Below are positions 52,463-62,930 of a stretch of DNA of 64,000 nucleotides, piece by piece. A program made the position numbers and the translations under genes. The first letter of the stretch is position 1. Each line of letters starts with the position of its first letter. The notes under the pieces were generated by a model. It searched no databases. It was not told where the DNA came from and saw only the letters and a list, made by a program, of their open reading frames with translations. This DNA is from Mercurialis annua (taxonomy: Eukaryota; Streptophyta; Magnoliopsida; Malpighiales; Euphorbiaceae): contig NC_065571.1 of the NCBI RefSeq assembly GCF_937616625.2, positions 47,043,651 through 47,107,650 of the forward strand, written 5' to 3'.

Positions 52463-52660
52463 ATGGAAGTCATATTTCAGTCTCACCCATCAACGTTCAA
52501 TCTCAAAGCACCGCTCTTTGTGCCGCTTGCTTACCGAACGGTGGAAGTTTTCTCCGACGAGTGATGGTCTCTTGTTCACTCATCCCCTTGGTTTCGTGAC
52601 TACCGGCTTCCAGAACGCTATTAAGACCCGTAATCTGATGCGTTTTTGAACGATGATGTT
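52463..52660 (+). pseudogene. ERD15-like (PAM2-motif) gene fragment
   Basis: Conceptual frame starting at the ATG at 52463 reads STFNLKAPLFVPLAYRTVEV then FSDE, a TGA at 52562-52564, and WSLVHSSPWFRDYRLPER. This matches the plan of plant ERD15-like proteins: a PAM2 motif (S-x-L-N-P/L-x-A-P-L-F-V-P) that binds the MLLE domain of poly(A)-binding protein, followed by the conserved W and SPWFRDYW region. The stop replaces the first of two expected Trp codons, and further stops follow. No downstream exon was confirmed, so it is a broken or partial copy. Confidence 0.6.
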
Positions 52661-53229
52661 TTTTTTCCTTCTTTGTCTTGTTTCTTATCTAGTTTATAAG
52701 CATTACTGAACAACACTTTTTGTACATTTATCTCTCTTTTACAATAATTTGGATTGGATTGCCAATAAATTTGTTTTGATGGGAATTCAATAGAAAGATT
52801 CTTCCTTGTTCCGCTTATGATTTGTTTTTCTCCCGAGAATTGCAGAAAAGTAGACCTTATTTATGTAGATGAGGCACTTGCAGCAGCAATGCTTGGCTTC
52901 ATCTGTTAAATAACTTGAGCATTAATATACATTGGCCCTGTTCTCTGAGATCTTTTGTACAAATTAACATGAGACATATGTTGATATATCCTTCTAATGA
53001 TTGGAGTGTCATGTACACATGGAGATTAAGATTGGGGAGAGGAGACAAAATAATTTATATTAGAAAAAAATAATATACATTGGCCCTGTTCTCTCTTCCA
53101 TTCACAAGTTGGATTAAAATAATTTATATTAGAAAAAAATTAAAAGAATTATAATATGGTGAATTTAATTTATGTTAATAAATTAAAAATAATCAAACGT
53201 ACAAAAAGTCACTTGAAAAATAAATTTAA

Positions 53230-54640
53230 ATAAAATATTATCAAATTTTATATAACGAATACATCTCCGATACATTTTTAATACATCTCTAATACATTTT
53301 CGACACAACTCAGATATATTAGATAATAATAAATTTATTTATTTAAAAAAAATAGCTAATCGACGCATAGATGAGTTAATCTTTTTTTTAATCTTGGATC
53401 GAAAAGTGAACTAGATGTAGTAAATCGAAGTTTAATTAATTGAATCAATTAAACTTTTAATTTGTTATTTTTTACTTTTTTATCGATTTAATTGAATCAA
53501 CCGATGAATATTTGATACATACAAAAGATATTTGAAAAAAAGATTTGATACATCTACGATACATATACGATACACCTCAAATACATATCAAATACATTTG
53601 CAATACATATTTGATACATATTCGTTGTTCGGAACCCTCTACTTATTGTCCCTTTTTAAGTTTTATTACTGATATTTTTATACATCTAAAACTTATCGAA
53701 AATTTTATTACATGTATTGCATATTTGATATATCTCTGATAAATAATTTATATATATGATAGATATATTTTTAAAATGTATTAAACAGATACATCGTTGA
53801 TATATAATTTATACATGATATACACATCCTTAATATATGTCTTTTAGATGTATTCGTTAGATACATCTTTCATATACAATTAAAACATGATAAATATATT
53901 ATTAATACGTATCATTGATAAATATTTTATACAATTTACAGAGCATGTGGCATATTTTTATTTAATATATGTTATAAATATATTTTAACTATCCGTAAAT
54001 TATATATTCAATGCGTTAAATATACAACTCACATACAAATACTATACATATACAATACATCTCTTACACATATCAGAAATAGTTGAGACGCATAATGAGA
54101 AATTGTTGCAAATAAAGAGAAAAATATATTTTAATGCTAATGAAGTGGATAATATTGTTATGAGTTCTTTTTTTTGTGTATATATCATGTATATTAAAGA
54201 TGTTTATATCGAGTAACATATAAAGATGTTATTGATGCATGAATTTCAATTAAAGTATGTGACAGGTGTATCTTTAATTTAAAATATATTATATATACAC
54301 CTCAAAGACAATAAAATATCAAATAATATCAATAACATTTTGATATTATATATACACCTCATAACTTATTATTTTTATGCTTCAATTTATAGTGAATAGT
54401 AACATATTAAAATGTAATTGATATTATTTGATGCGTGAATTTTAATTAAAGCACGTGATACATATATATTTTAATTTAAAATATATTATAAATACACCTT
54501 AGAGACACATAAATAATACATATTAATAATATATTTATTTATTTATAAATTTATGTTTGTTTTAAAAATATGAAAAAGTAATAATCAGGTATGTACTAGA
54601 TTCATATATGATACATATCAGATACATAAATGATACATGT
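53230..54640. repeat. GATACAT-type degenerate array
   Basis: Dense imperfect repeats of 'gatacatatc / aatacatctc / gatacatttt' (best at 53260-53620 and 54590-54640) in very AT-rich sequence. Short open frames rich in Y, I and H here are repeat artefacts. Confidence 0.6.
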
Positions 54641-54790
54641 TTAAATAGTTTGACGAACTGACGCGTGACTGACGAACAGTTATGATGCGCGTGTCAGACG
54701 CATGTCAGACGCGTTTTTGACCTATTCTGACGCGTTTTTGACTTTTTTTCTACCCTTCTCTCCTTGCAACGTGTCAGCTTCTTGTGGAGT
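54641..54790. repeat. TGACGCG short repeat patch
   Basis: Several copies of 'tgacgcgt' and 'gtcagacgc' in both directions, CG-rich against the background. Confidence 0.5.
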
Positions 54791-54922
54791 ATGTATTTGA
54801 TGTAATTTTTCAGATTTTGTATGTGTTGATGTAATTATTTGGCTGATTAAGTAATGTTGTTATTTGCTTTCATTTTTTGTATAGTTTTGTCATTTTCTCT
54901 TATTCTATCCCTGACCTACCAT

Positions 54923-55610
54923 TATAAAGCTCTCCTCTTGAAAGAGTAAATTGGACCAGCAGATATCGTTTTCTCTGATTTTTTAATTTAATTTTTCGAA
55001 TTACTATTCGCCTCTCTCATCTCAAGTAAGTGTTTCTTTTAACAATTTATAATTTCTTCCTTTATCTGATGTTATTCAATTCAAGTGTTCATATTCTCCT
55101 GTGGGTTGGAATTTCAATTTCCGTCCCTTTTTTTTACTTTTTAAATCAAAAATTTATATTAAAATCACAGAACTGAATATAATATATGCACAATAGACTG
55201 GAATAACATATTCCAAAAAGTCGATATCAGACAAAGCAGTTTGTAGAAGAAATTGAACTCATAATCTAACAGTTATTGTACAACGCTTATATAGCCATGG
55301 CCCCCTCCAACTATCAAGAACTATAAAAGTTAGTATCTAAAGTTATTAAGTTTTACAATTTGGCCCTCCCTACTTTTAAAAATTACTCTTTTATATAATA
55401 TATATTATAATTTGACCTCTCAAAGTAAAAATTCTTGCTCCGTCAGTGCTTACATAATTTAAGTTACCATTCATTAGTTGAGAATTTACGGAGTGTTTTC
55501 CTTTATATGCAGAAGTGATACAATTGCAGCAAAATTGTAACATCTTTTGGGGGCAACCCTGCTCTCTATTTAATTCAAAGAGAAACAAATTAAAATTATT
55601 TTAAAAATTG
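54923..55610. repeat. Serpin upstream duplicate, copy 1 (with insertion)
   Basis: 54930-55130 and 55490-55580 match 55760-56090 in order (agcagatatcgttttctctga, caagtgttcatattctcctg, gcagaagtgatacaattgca). About 55140-55480 is an insertion holding an antisense SINE remnant (about 55241-55300). TATAAAG lies at 54923-54929. Probably a duplicated promoter and 5' leader of a lost or shared serpin copy. Confidence 0.6.
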
Positions 55611-55611
55611 C

Positions 55612-55726
55612 ATTGAAACTGGATAAAAAATAAGTTCAAGGGTCAAATTTAACCATTTGAATTGATTGAACTAACTAATGGAAAAATTACCAGATGGGTG
55701 CACAAGGGGGTTTTAGTAATTTACCC
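55612..55726. mobile_element. Truncated fold-back element next to the serpin TATA
   Basis: 'aaaaaataagttcaaggg' to 'ttttagtaatttaccc' matches the right half of the element at 27295-27802. The TATA box of the next promoter starts at 55728. Confidence 0.6.
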
Positions 55727-55727
55727 G

Positions 55728-55736
55728 TATAAATAG
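55728..55736 (+). promoter_or_regulatory. Putative serpin 1 TATA box
   Basis: TATAAATAG, about 630 bp before the serpin start codon. This spacing would require a 5'-leader intron; a 3' splice site (ctcttatag) lies at about 56351, just before the ATG. Confidence 0.4.
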
Positions 55737-56367
55737 ACGACCTAAAATTGAAAAGATGTTGTCGTGAACTAGTGAATTGAAGCAGCACATATCTTTTTCT
55801 CTGACTTTTTTATTTTTCTGAATTGCCTCAAGTGTTTCTTTTAACAATTCATAGTTTCTTCCTCATCTATTTTAACAACATTGCTTATTTATTTTACATC
55901 AAGTCTAACCATGTGCTTTCTTTTACGTATTCATGTCAAGTCTTCATATTCTCCTGTGAGGTTGGAATTTAAATTTTTGTCTTTTACATGTGAAAGTTTA
56001 TGGAGTGTTTGTCTTTATATCAGCAGAAGTGATACAGTTGCAGCGAAATTGTATTATCTTTTGGGTGCCACCCTGCTCTACATTCGATATTAATAAGTTT
56101 GGATCAAAAAAGGGTTGCAAGGTCGGAGTTTTTTTAAAGCATTAAGCCTTTTAGTTACGAATTAACATAGAAAGTTCATATACCGTGCTAAAAATATAGC
56201 AATAGCTAATCACAGCACCCCAATATGCAGGGTTTTTAGCTTAATTTATGGCTAAATTTTCGATACAACTGCATATAACTTATCAATTAATCTATCATTT
56301 TGTACATGTATCTCATCTCTGTATCTTCGTAACTTGCTTATTTCTCTTATAGAACAGCATTATTCTT

Positions 56368-57777
56368 ATGGAGACCGACCAGAGTCCTATGGAGAAGGAA
56401 ACGGATGTTGTAAAAAACAACAACAATTTGGAATTTGGGATGCGCATGGCTAGACATATTATTCTCAAAGAAATCACTAATGGATGCAAAAAAAATATAG
56501 TCGTGTCTCCGTTATCACTCCATGCTATGCTGAATTTGGTTGCTTCCGGCACCAAAGGACGAACTTTAGAGCAACTGCTGAGCTTTCTTGAATCTGATAG
56601 CATTGACCACCTCAACGCTCAATCTTCTCAGATTATGGAACTTACGACGACTAGTCAAGAATTTATTGAAACTTAAAATGTACAACTCTCTATGAGCAGC
56701 CGCGATCAAGGACCGGTCATTTCTTTTGTTGGCGGGATTTGGGTGGATCATCACTTCAATATTAAGTCTTCTTACAAACAGTTAGCAGAAGATGTTTACA
56801 AGGCCAAAGTCGAGTCTGCTGATTTTTCAAATCAGGTATTCTTCCATTCTTTACTTTTTTACATAAGTAATAAACTAAACTTTCTGCCAAGGTTTAATCA
56901 ATGAAAAATACTCCATTTTATCGACTTTTTTCGTTAAGCCTACTTTTAAAATTGGTTTTAAAATGTGCAGAGTGAGCAAGTGAGAGAAAAAGTGAATCTG
57001 TGGGCAAGCAAAGAAACCAAAGGGCTAATTGTTGATCTTCTTCCTTCCGGATTCTTCAGTAGCGATACAATTCTTGCACTTGCAAATGCACTCTACTTCA
57101 AAGGAACTTGGCTTCATAATTTTGATGCCTCAGCAACTAGGAATAAAGACTTTCATCTCCTCAACGGCGAAAAATCCATTAAAGCTCCCTTCATGACTAG
57201 CTATTATTATGCAGAACATTATTATGGATCATTTGATGGTTTCAAGATTCTCAAGATTCCATATAAAACGGGCGCCAACAACAACAACAACCACCACCAT
57301 TATTCAATGTACATCTTTCTTCCTCATAAGATCGACGGACTAACAGAATTGATTCACAAGTTCAATACAGATTCAAGTTTTTTACGCAAGAATTGGGATC
57401 TTCAGCGACAAGAACTTGATGAGTTGTGGATTCCAAAGTTTAAATTCTCATATGATTTAAATGCTTTAGAAATTATGCAAGAGTTGGGGTTGAACTTGCT
57501 GTTTGAGAGAAATAGAGAGGTGTCGGAAGTAGTCGATGATTACTCCGATGTTTTTGTGTCGAAGGCAGTTCACAAGGCGCGTGTTGAAGTAAACGAAGAA
57601 GGAACGGTTGCTGCTGCAGCCAGTCTCATGTCTGATGATTGTGGATGTGCAGGACCAATGTACCCTCCCCCACCAAGTTTTGTTGCAGACCATCCTTTCA
57701 TGTTCATCATTAAAGAGGACATATCTGGGATTGTTCTTTTCAATGGAGCTGTTTTTAATCCTCTTTCGGATGTCTAG
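56368..57777 (+). pseudogene. Serpin 1 (plant-type), in-frame stop in exon 1
   Basis: Two exons: 56368-56835 and 56971-57777, phase-0 intron of 135 bp with GT...AG. The start METDQSPMEKE matches serpin 2 (MDSDPSPMEID). Serpin fold motifs are clear: NIVVSPLSLHAMLNLVASG, ISFVGGIWVD, LALANALYFKGTW, YSMYIFLPHKIDGLTELI and the C-terminal FVADHPFMFIIKED...VLFNG. The hinge reads NEEGTVAAAAS, an inhibitor-type hinge. The reactive loop after it (SLMSDDCGCAGPMYPPPPS) lacks the Leu-Arg pair of common plant serpins and holds cysteines and four prolines. A TAA at 56674-56676 (after EFIET) interrupts exon 1 without a frameshift, so the copy is probably a recent pseudogene; an alternative is a real exon difference or a sequencing error. 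Confidence 0.85.
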
Positions 57778-58857
57778 GATTCTGTTTTTTCGCATTAGAC
57801 TTACTAGAATTATTCAATTTTAGTTTATTATGTAGTTGCAGAAATCATTATAATGCTGAGAATCTTTGGTTAGTTGGAAAACTTTTGTCGAAATGCTTGC
57901 CAGACTTTTGTGCGATTTGATGGTTTAAAAGCCTCGGTGGTGTCGAATTGTTAGCTTATGTCTCAGTTTGGAGAAGTTCTTAGATAGACCGAGTTTAGCA
58001 CGTCATTCGTACACTAAACCACTCATATTATAAGTGGCTTAGTCCGTGAGTGGCTTAGTATACGAATAATGTGGTATCTACCAAAGAATTTTTCCTCGGT
58101 TTGATACTGAAATTTTAATTCGTATCAAGTTACTTCTAGAACTTTTAATTTCTTAAGGAAAAAAAAATTTACATTTTCGAGATGCAATTAGTTACGTTTA
58201 AAAATAAGATTAATCATCTAAAAATCATGCTTTTTTCTTTTTTGTTTTTTTATTTATGGATCAAACTTTAAAAATTGTCAGTTTTAGCTTATTTCTCAAT
58301 TTTCATTATTAATCGTAGCTATTTGTTCATATTAGAATGAAAAAAAAAATCAAATATGAAGGCATATATGAACATATTTCGACTTCAATTTAAACAAATG
58401 GCTATAATTGAAATTAAAAATTAAAAATTAAAAATTGAAAAATAAGTTAAAATTGACGATTTTGAAAATTTGAATTATAAACAATAAAAGTCAAAAATAA
58501 AAATTATTTTTTAAATGATTAAATATTAAAAACTATATTGTTATGTGAGGTGCCATGTTATAAAAGTATTATTATTTGACATGGTTTCAACGGGAAAAAC
58601 AGTGGACCGGTGTCTTGGCCGTGCCGGATTACTCTTAAAACTCTCTTTTTAATAAACCCGTTAAAATTTGTTCGACCAGTCCGGAAACCCGATGGACCCG
58701 AAAAACCCGGTCTGAATTAATTGGTTTTACAGTCTTTTTTATTATTTGATTTAGCTTAGTTTTTCCACTCTAAATTAAAATATTTATTCATTTCAAAATT
58801 AATATAACGTATAGTTTCTATTTTTTTAATCAAAGTACTCAATTAAATTGAGATATA
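57778..58857. other. Intergenic between serpin 1 and Stowaway
   Basis: No gene. 57960-58080 contains a short inverted repeat (gtgagtggcttagtatacga type against tcgtacactaaaccactcat). 58600-58740 is less AT-rich with accgg/ccggt text typical of decayed hAT MITEs. Confidence 0.4.
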
Positions 58858-59140
58858 CTCTCTCTGTCCTAATAGAGTTGTACACTTTGAGAAATATTTT
58901 TCTCCCAAAACTTTTGTCCACTAAAATTAACTAATTTTTACACTCAATTTTTCTATATTAGTCCTATTTAAAATCCACTAATAAGTAAATTGAAAATAAA
59001 TTACAAGTTGACCCTATATTAAATAGGGGTACGTATAATAAGAAAAGTAAGGAAAATTTTACAAAATTCATAAACAATAATTATTTTTCTTAAACTGTGT
59101 GATAAAGGTAAAGTGGACAACTTTATTGGGACGGAGGGAG
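58858..59140. mobile_element. Stowaway MITE, 283 bp, TA target site
   Basis: Starts CTCTCTCTGTCC, ends GGGACGGAGGGAG, arms pairing through 'taatagagttgtacac' / 'gtggacaactttatt'. TA at 58856-58857 and 59141-59142. A different family from the one at 30518, though of equal length. Confidence 0.92.
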
Positions 59141-59220
59141 TATAATGTTTTATAAAGATTGTTTGAAACCTATGACTGAACTCTTTTGATAAAGTATAAT
59201 TGTATATTGGTTAATTTTGT

Positions 59221-59330
59221 TTTATGATTGGAGAAGAAAGAGTGTTTAATAGAAAAATTAAACTCACGACCTAATAGTTTACTGCCTGTCATTTATATTA
59301 TCTGAGGTATAGTTTATTGATTATAATTAA
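59221..59330 (-). mobile_element. Antisense SINE remnant
   Basis: 'agaagaaagagtgtttaata', 'aaattaaactcacgacctaa' and 'tcatttatattatctgagg' follow the order of the antisense SINE in the tandem units; strongly diverged. Confidence 0.5.
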
Positions 59331-59379
59331 TTATTAAATCTATTGTTATTTTCAATGTCCTCTAATAGTATTACTTTTT

Positions 59380-60537
59380 GAGTAAAGGATCAAAAACCTC
59401 CCTAAACTTTGCACGAAATATCAAATAAGCCCAACCTCGCAAAAGTAGATCAAATCACCTCAGAATTATGCAAAAATGTATCAAATACCCCCTTCCCCAC
59501 TCTCACCCTCGAAAGTTAACACACTCTCCAGTTTTAGATGGTTAAAAGTTTTAAAAAATCCTTTATTTTCACTTTATTCTTTAAATTGACATCAAAATAT
59601 TTTAAAATTTCAAATATATCTCCTATATTTTTAAACTTAACAAATCAAATTAGTTCTTAAATAAAAGATGAAGGATCTCTTTTCACCTTTTTCATTTTCA
59701 AATCTAACCTAATTCAGTATCCAAAAAATATAACCCACGATTCAATATCAAACCTTCTTCTTCTTCATATCCATTCCCGCAACCGTCTTCCTCTTTAACT
59801 CATCGCCGGTGCTCCTCAATTCGTCCCCGCTGCTCCTTATAAACATTGTTGATTTGTCTTCCTCTCCTACACCAGACCACTGATTCTTCACAAGACGGAG
59901 CCACATGACGGAGTTTAGAAGAACGGACTTTATAGACGGCACCAGTGAGTAAAGAGGAGAAATGAGTCGTTATTAGTTGTGACGGTTGTTCGACATGAAG
60001 AAGCTGCTCCGTTGTTGCTGCTGCCACCGATTTCCTCAAAAACTCGCCGCCGCCACCGATTCCCTCCGTTGTTGCTGCTGCTCCTGCTCTGTCATTAAAT
60101 GGATGGCTTATTTTTTTTGTTTAATTTGTTTGTTTGATTTTGAGCTTAATTTTGGATTTTGATTTTGAATTCTTAGTTTGGATAGTTTGATTTTATTATT
60201 ACAATAATGGTGATTGTTAACTGTTTATATCTAATTGTGGTGTTTAATTAGGATGTAATTAGGTTTAGTTATATTTAATTAAGCTAATTAGGAAAAAGTG
60301 TAGAAAAAGTCATTGTTTTTTATTAATTACAGTTTTAATTAATTAGGATTAATTATAATTTTAATTAAGATTAGTTGAAGTTAATTAGATTTAATTAGAG
60401 TTAATATTTTAGATTATGTAATCCTACTCTCTTTTTTGGTCAAAAGGGTGAAACCGATCCGGTTTTGCATAGTTCTGGGGTGATTTGATTATTTGATAGT
60501 TCGTGCCAAATTCAGGGGATAAACTGATCCTTTACTC
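59380..60537. mobile_element. Mutator-like element, 1158 bp, with GC-rich interior
   Basis: Ends GAGTAAAGGATCA / GATCCTTTACTC with further paired text (cacgaaatatcaaataa / ttatttgatagttcgtg). Perfect 10-bp TSD attacttttt at 59370-59379 and 60538-60547. The interior 59750-60110 is GC-richer with CTT/CCG-type codon-like repeats and minus-strand frames of 64 and 79 codons. It could be a captured host fragment (Pack-MULE), but I recognise no protein. Confidence 0.75.
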
Positions 60538-60579
60538 ATTACTTTTTTCAGATGAGGATGTTAGTGATTGCTAATGTTA

Positions 60580-60900
60580 TGAGGACGGGTTTTTGCTTTG
60601 TTCAAAAACTGTCGACGGTCCGGATCGGACCCAGTACCTCCCAATCTTAGTTGCTCTTGTAAAAAAATTCTCAATGAACATTATTTATCGACTATATATG
60701 GTTGAACAGGCAGATAAAGATTGGAGACTAAATATTGATAGGGGCCGCGCGAACGCAGGCCCCCACTATCACAAATTATGACGTAAGCTCTTCTACTTGA
60801 GAAGACTTTAGGCAGATGCATCTCCAAAGTGCAATGGAGACCAACTACCTAGGCCATGGACCTTCATGATCGCCAATTGACCCCGTCCAGGTAAGTATGT
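60580..60900. other. GC-richer, structured segment of unknown nature
   Basis: Holds several short stem-loops: ggggccgcgcgaacgcaggc with the stem GGGGCC/GGCCCC, cttctacttgagaag, and tctccaaagtgcaatggaga. It ends 'cgtccaggtaagtatg', a good 5' splice-site consensus. Could be an exon end, an organelle-derived insert or a non-coding RNA; the 62-codon frame (60593-60781) is not recognised. Confidence 0.35.
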
Positions 60901-61426
60901 TTCTCTGTTCTATTTCCAATCTATTTATCCTCCATTTCTCATGCTTCTCTCGTACATTCTTTCGATGTGGGACTCTAATTTGGTCAGTCAATACAGTCCA
61001 ACTATAATACATGTGCATTGTTTTCTTTTTTTAAAACTTGCTACTATTATATAAATTAGTAGTGGCCTAGTGGTGATTTTATTTTGTTATGTAATTCAAG
61101 TGTAATATTTTAATTAAGAATTTAACTGTATTTTGTTATCAGAGTAATCAATTTTTTTATAAATTGTTACATTAAAATAGTAGTAATAGTTTATTTTATT
61201 TAATATTTCAATTGTATTCTAACTTCAAATATAATTCATTAAGTAATATTACTTAGTTTTACATGAAATATAATCTTAAAAAATGAAATGCATTGCTGAA
61301 TTGAAATAAACATTAGTAAATATTTTGTTTGACTATGAATTGATCAAATATTGTGAATGATTTTTGTGCTTAACGTTTACTTCTCAAATTTATTACTATA
61401 CGCGGCTTTCTGCTTAAATTTGAAGC
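60901..61426. other. AT-rich intergenic
   Basis: Nothing recognised. Confidence 0.35.
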
Positions 61427-61434
61427 CAACTTGG

Positions 61435-61902
61435 CTAGGTAGCACGGAAACGGAAACGGGAAACGGAAACGATACGAAACGGACACGGGGAAACGAAATT
61501 TTTTCAAAATGAAGGACACGAAACGTGGGGGAAACGTGTAAATAATAAAAATGTAGGGATATATTTATAAAAATATTATAAAAATATTTATGATAATTAA
61601 CAAAATAATTTATTTTAATATACTAAATATTTAAAATTTTATAAATATATAAAAAATATGATATAATTCAACAAAAATAAGTATATTTGATGTATTGTGG
61701 GCAATGCGAATGTAAAATTTATGGGTAACTAGTTAGATTTTTTTATTTGTGGGTAATAATTTTAATTTTTTTTACAAATTTTAATTTTTATTATTTACAG
61801 AAACGGCCCGAAACGTTTCGTACGGGTGTCCAAGAGTTTCCGGTTTCCGAAACGTTTCCGAAACGGGAAACGCAACTTTGTCGAAGTTTCCGTGCTTCTT
61901 AG
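61435..61902. mobile_element. hAT-type MITE, 468 bp, GAAAC-rich ends
   Basis: Starts CTAGGTAGCACGGAAAC and ends GTTTCCGTGCTTCTTAG with subterminal arrays of ggaaacg / cgtttcc. Perfect 8-bp TSD caacttgg at 61427-61434 and 61903-61910. Confidence 0.85.
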
Positions 61903-61910
61903 CAACTTGG

Positions 61911-62568
61911 TTTTTAGTTCATTTGATCATCAAATTTTATTTAATTTATCAATTTAGTTACAATTTTCCAATTCATCTCCTAAAAGTTACCGAATATGTT
62001 AAATACCAAAATGATGATGAGTTCACTTTCTTTTGCCACTTCTAGATTCTATGACAATTAATATTTTCATGTTTGTAGCAATGTTCTAAAAATTGAATAG
62101 GTGGTCGAACGGTTAAAGCCTCCGATTTTCGGTTTAACTACGGATCAAGTAAAATTATGTACAAGTGGTTTAATTTTTAGTTTAACTGGTTTAGCTATCG
62201 GTTCAATTTAGTTCAATCAATCTAACCAGTTGGACTGGATAGCTGTCTGGTTTTTAATTAGTTCAACAGACCGACCAGATTTAATCACTCATTAGTAGTC
62301 ATATCATTTATTATTCATTATTAAGGTGACAAAGCCACGTCTCAGGAACATGCATCCATATCGCTAATACAGCAGACAATATTGCAAATCCAGTTATAAA
62401 CTCAGTATAAAGCTTAATTATAATTTCAAAAGGTACAGTCACCAAAATGAGATACAAATTGACAATGTATACCAAAATGATACATTTGACAAAGTTTAGT
62501 GACGAAATGAGCCTAAAATTCCCTAAATTTGCATATGCTACTACCACCCACCCATATATAATGTGTAT
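61911..62568. other. Intergenic with decayed repeat text
   Basis: 62085-62290 has 'ggttcaatttagttcaatc' and 'accagttggactgg' type text like an old MITE, ends not found. No gene. Confidence 0.35.
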
Positions 62569-62841
62569 CAGGGTTGTGGGAAAACCCGACCAAAACTGAA
62601 AAATCGAATTAAATCGAGCTGATAAATTTGATTTGGTTTGATTTAAAATGATAATTAAAATTTAAATGTTTGATTCAGTTTAGTTTTGACTTTAAAAAAA
62701 GTGTTATATTTTAAAGTAAACTAAATCGGACCAACCTATTCAATTCGGTTTAGTTTGAAAAAATGAGTTCGGTTCAATTTTTTTAAAAAAAGTAAAATTT
62801 TGGTTCAGTTTGATTCGGTTGGAACACAATGCACACCCCTA
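62569..62841. mobile_element. Probable hAT-type MITE upstream of serpin 2
   Basis: Left end cagggttgtggg, right end tgcacacccctag, with subterminal 'ttcggtt / aaccgaa' text like the MITE at 10901. No clear TSD. Confidence 0.5.
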
Positions 62842-62930
62842 GTCAAAGCATATATGCATCTCATTCTATTATATATTGACTCAAGAGATAAAACAAAACA
62901 AAACAAAGTATTTTGCTTCTGTTTTTTGCT

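Noticed and set aside
53545..53739. 64-codon frame with repeated Y/I/H words
   Set aside because: Translation of the GATACAT repeat.
59748..60039. Minus-strand frames of 64 and 79 codons in the Mutator-like element
   Set aside because: No recognisable domain; overlapping frames in a GC-rich patch. Recorded only as possible captured DNA.
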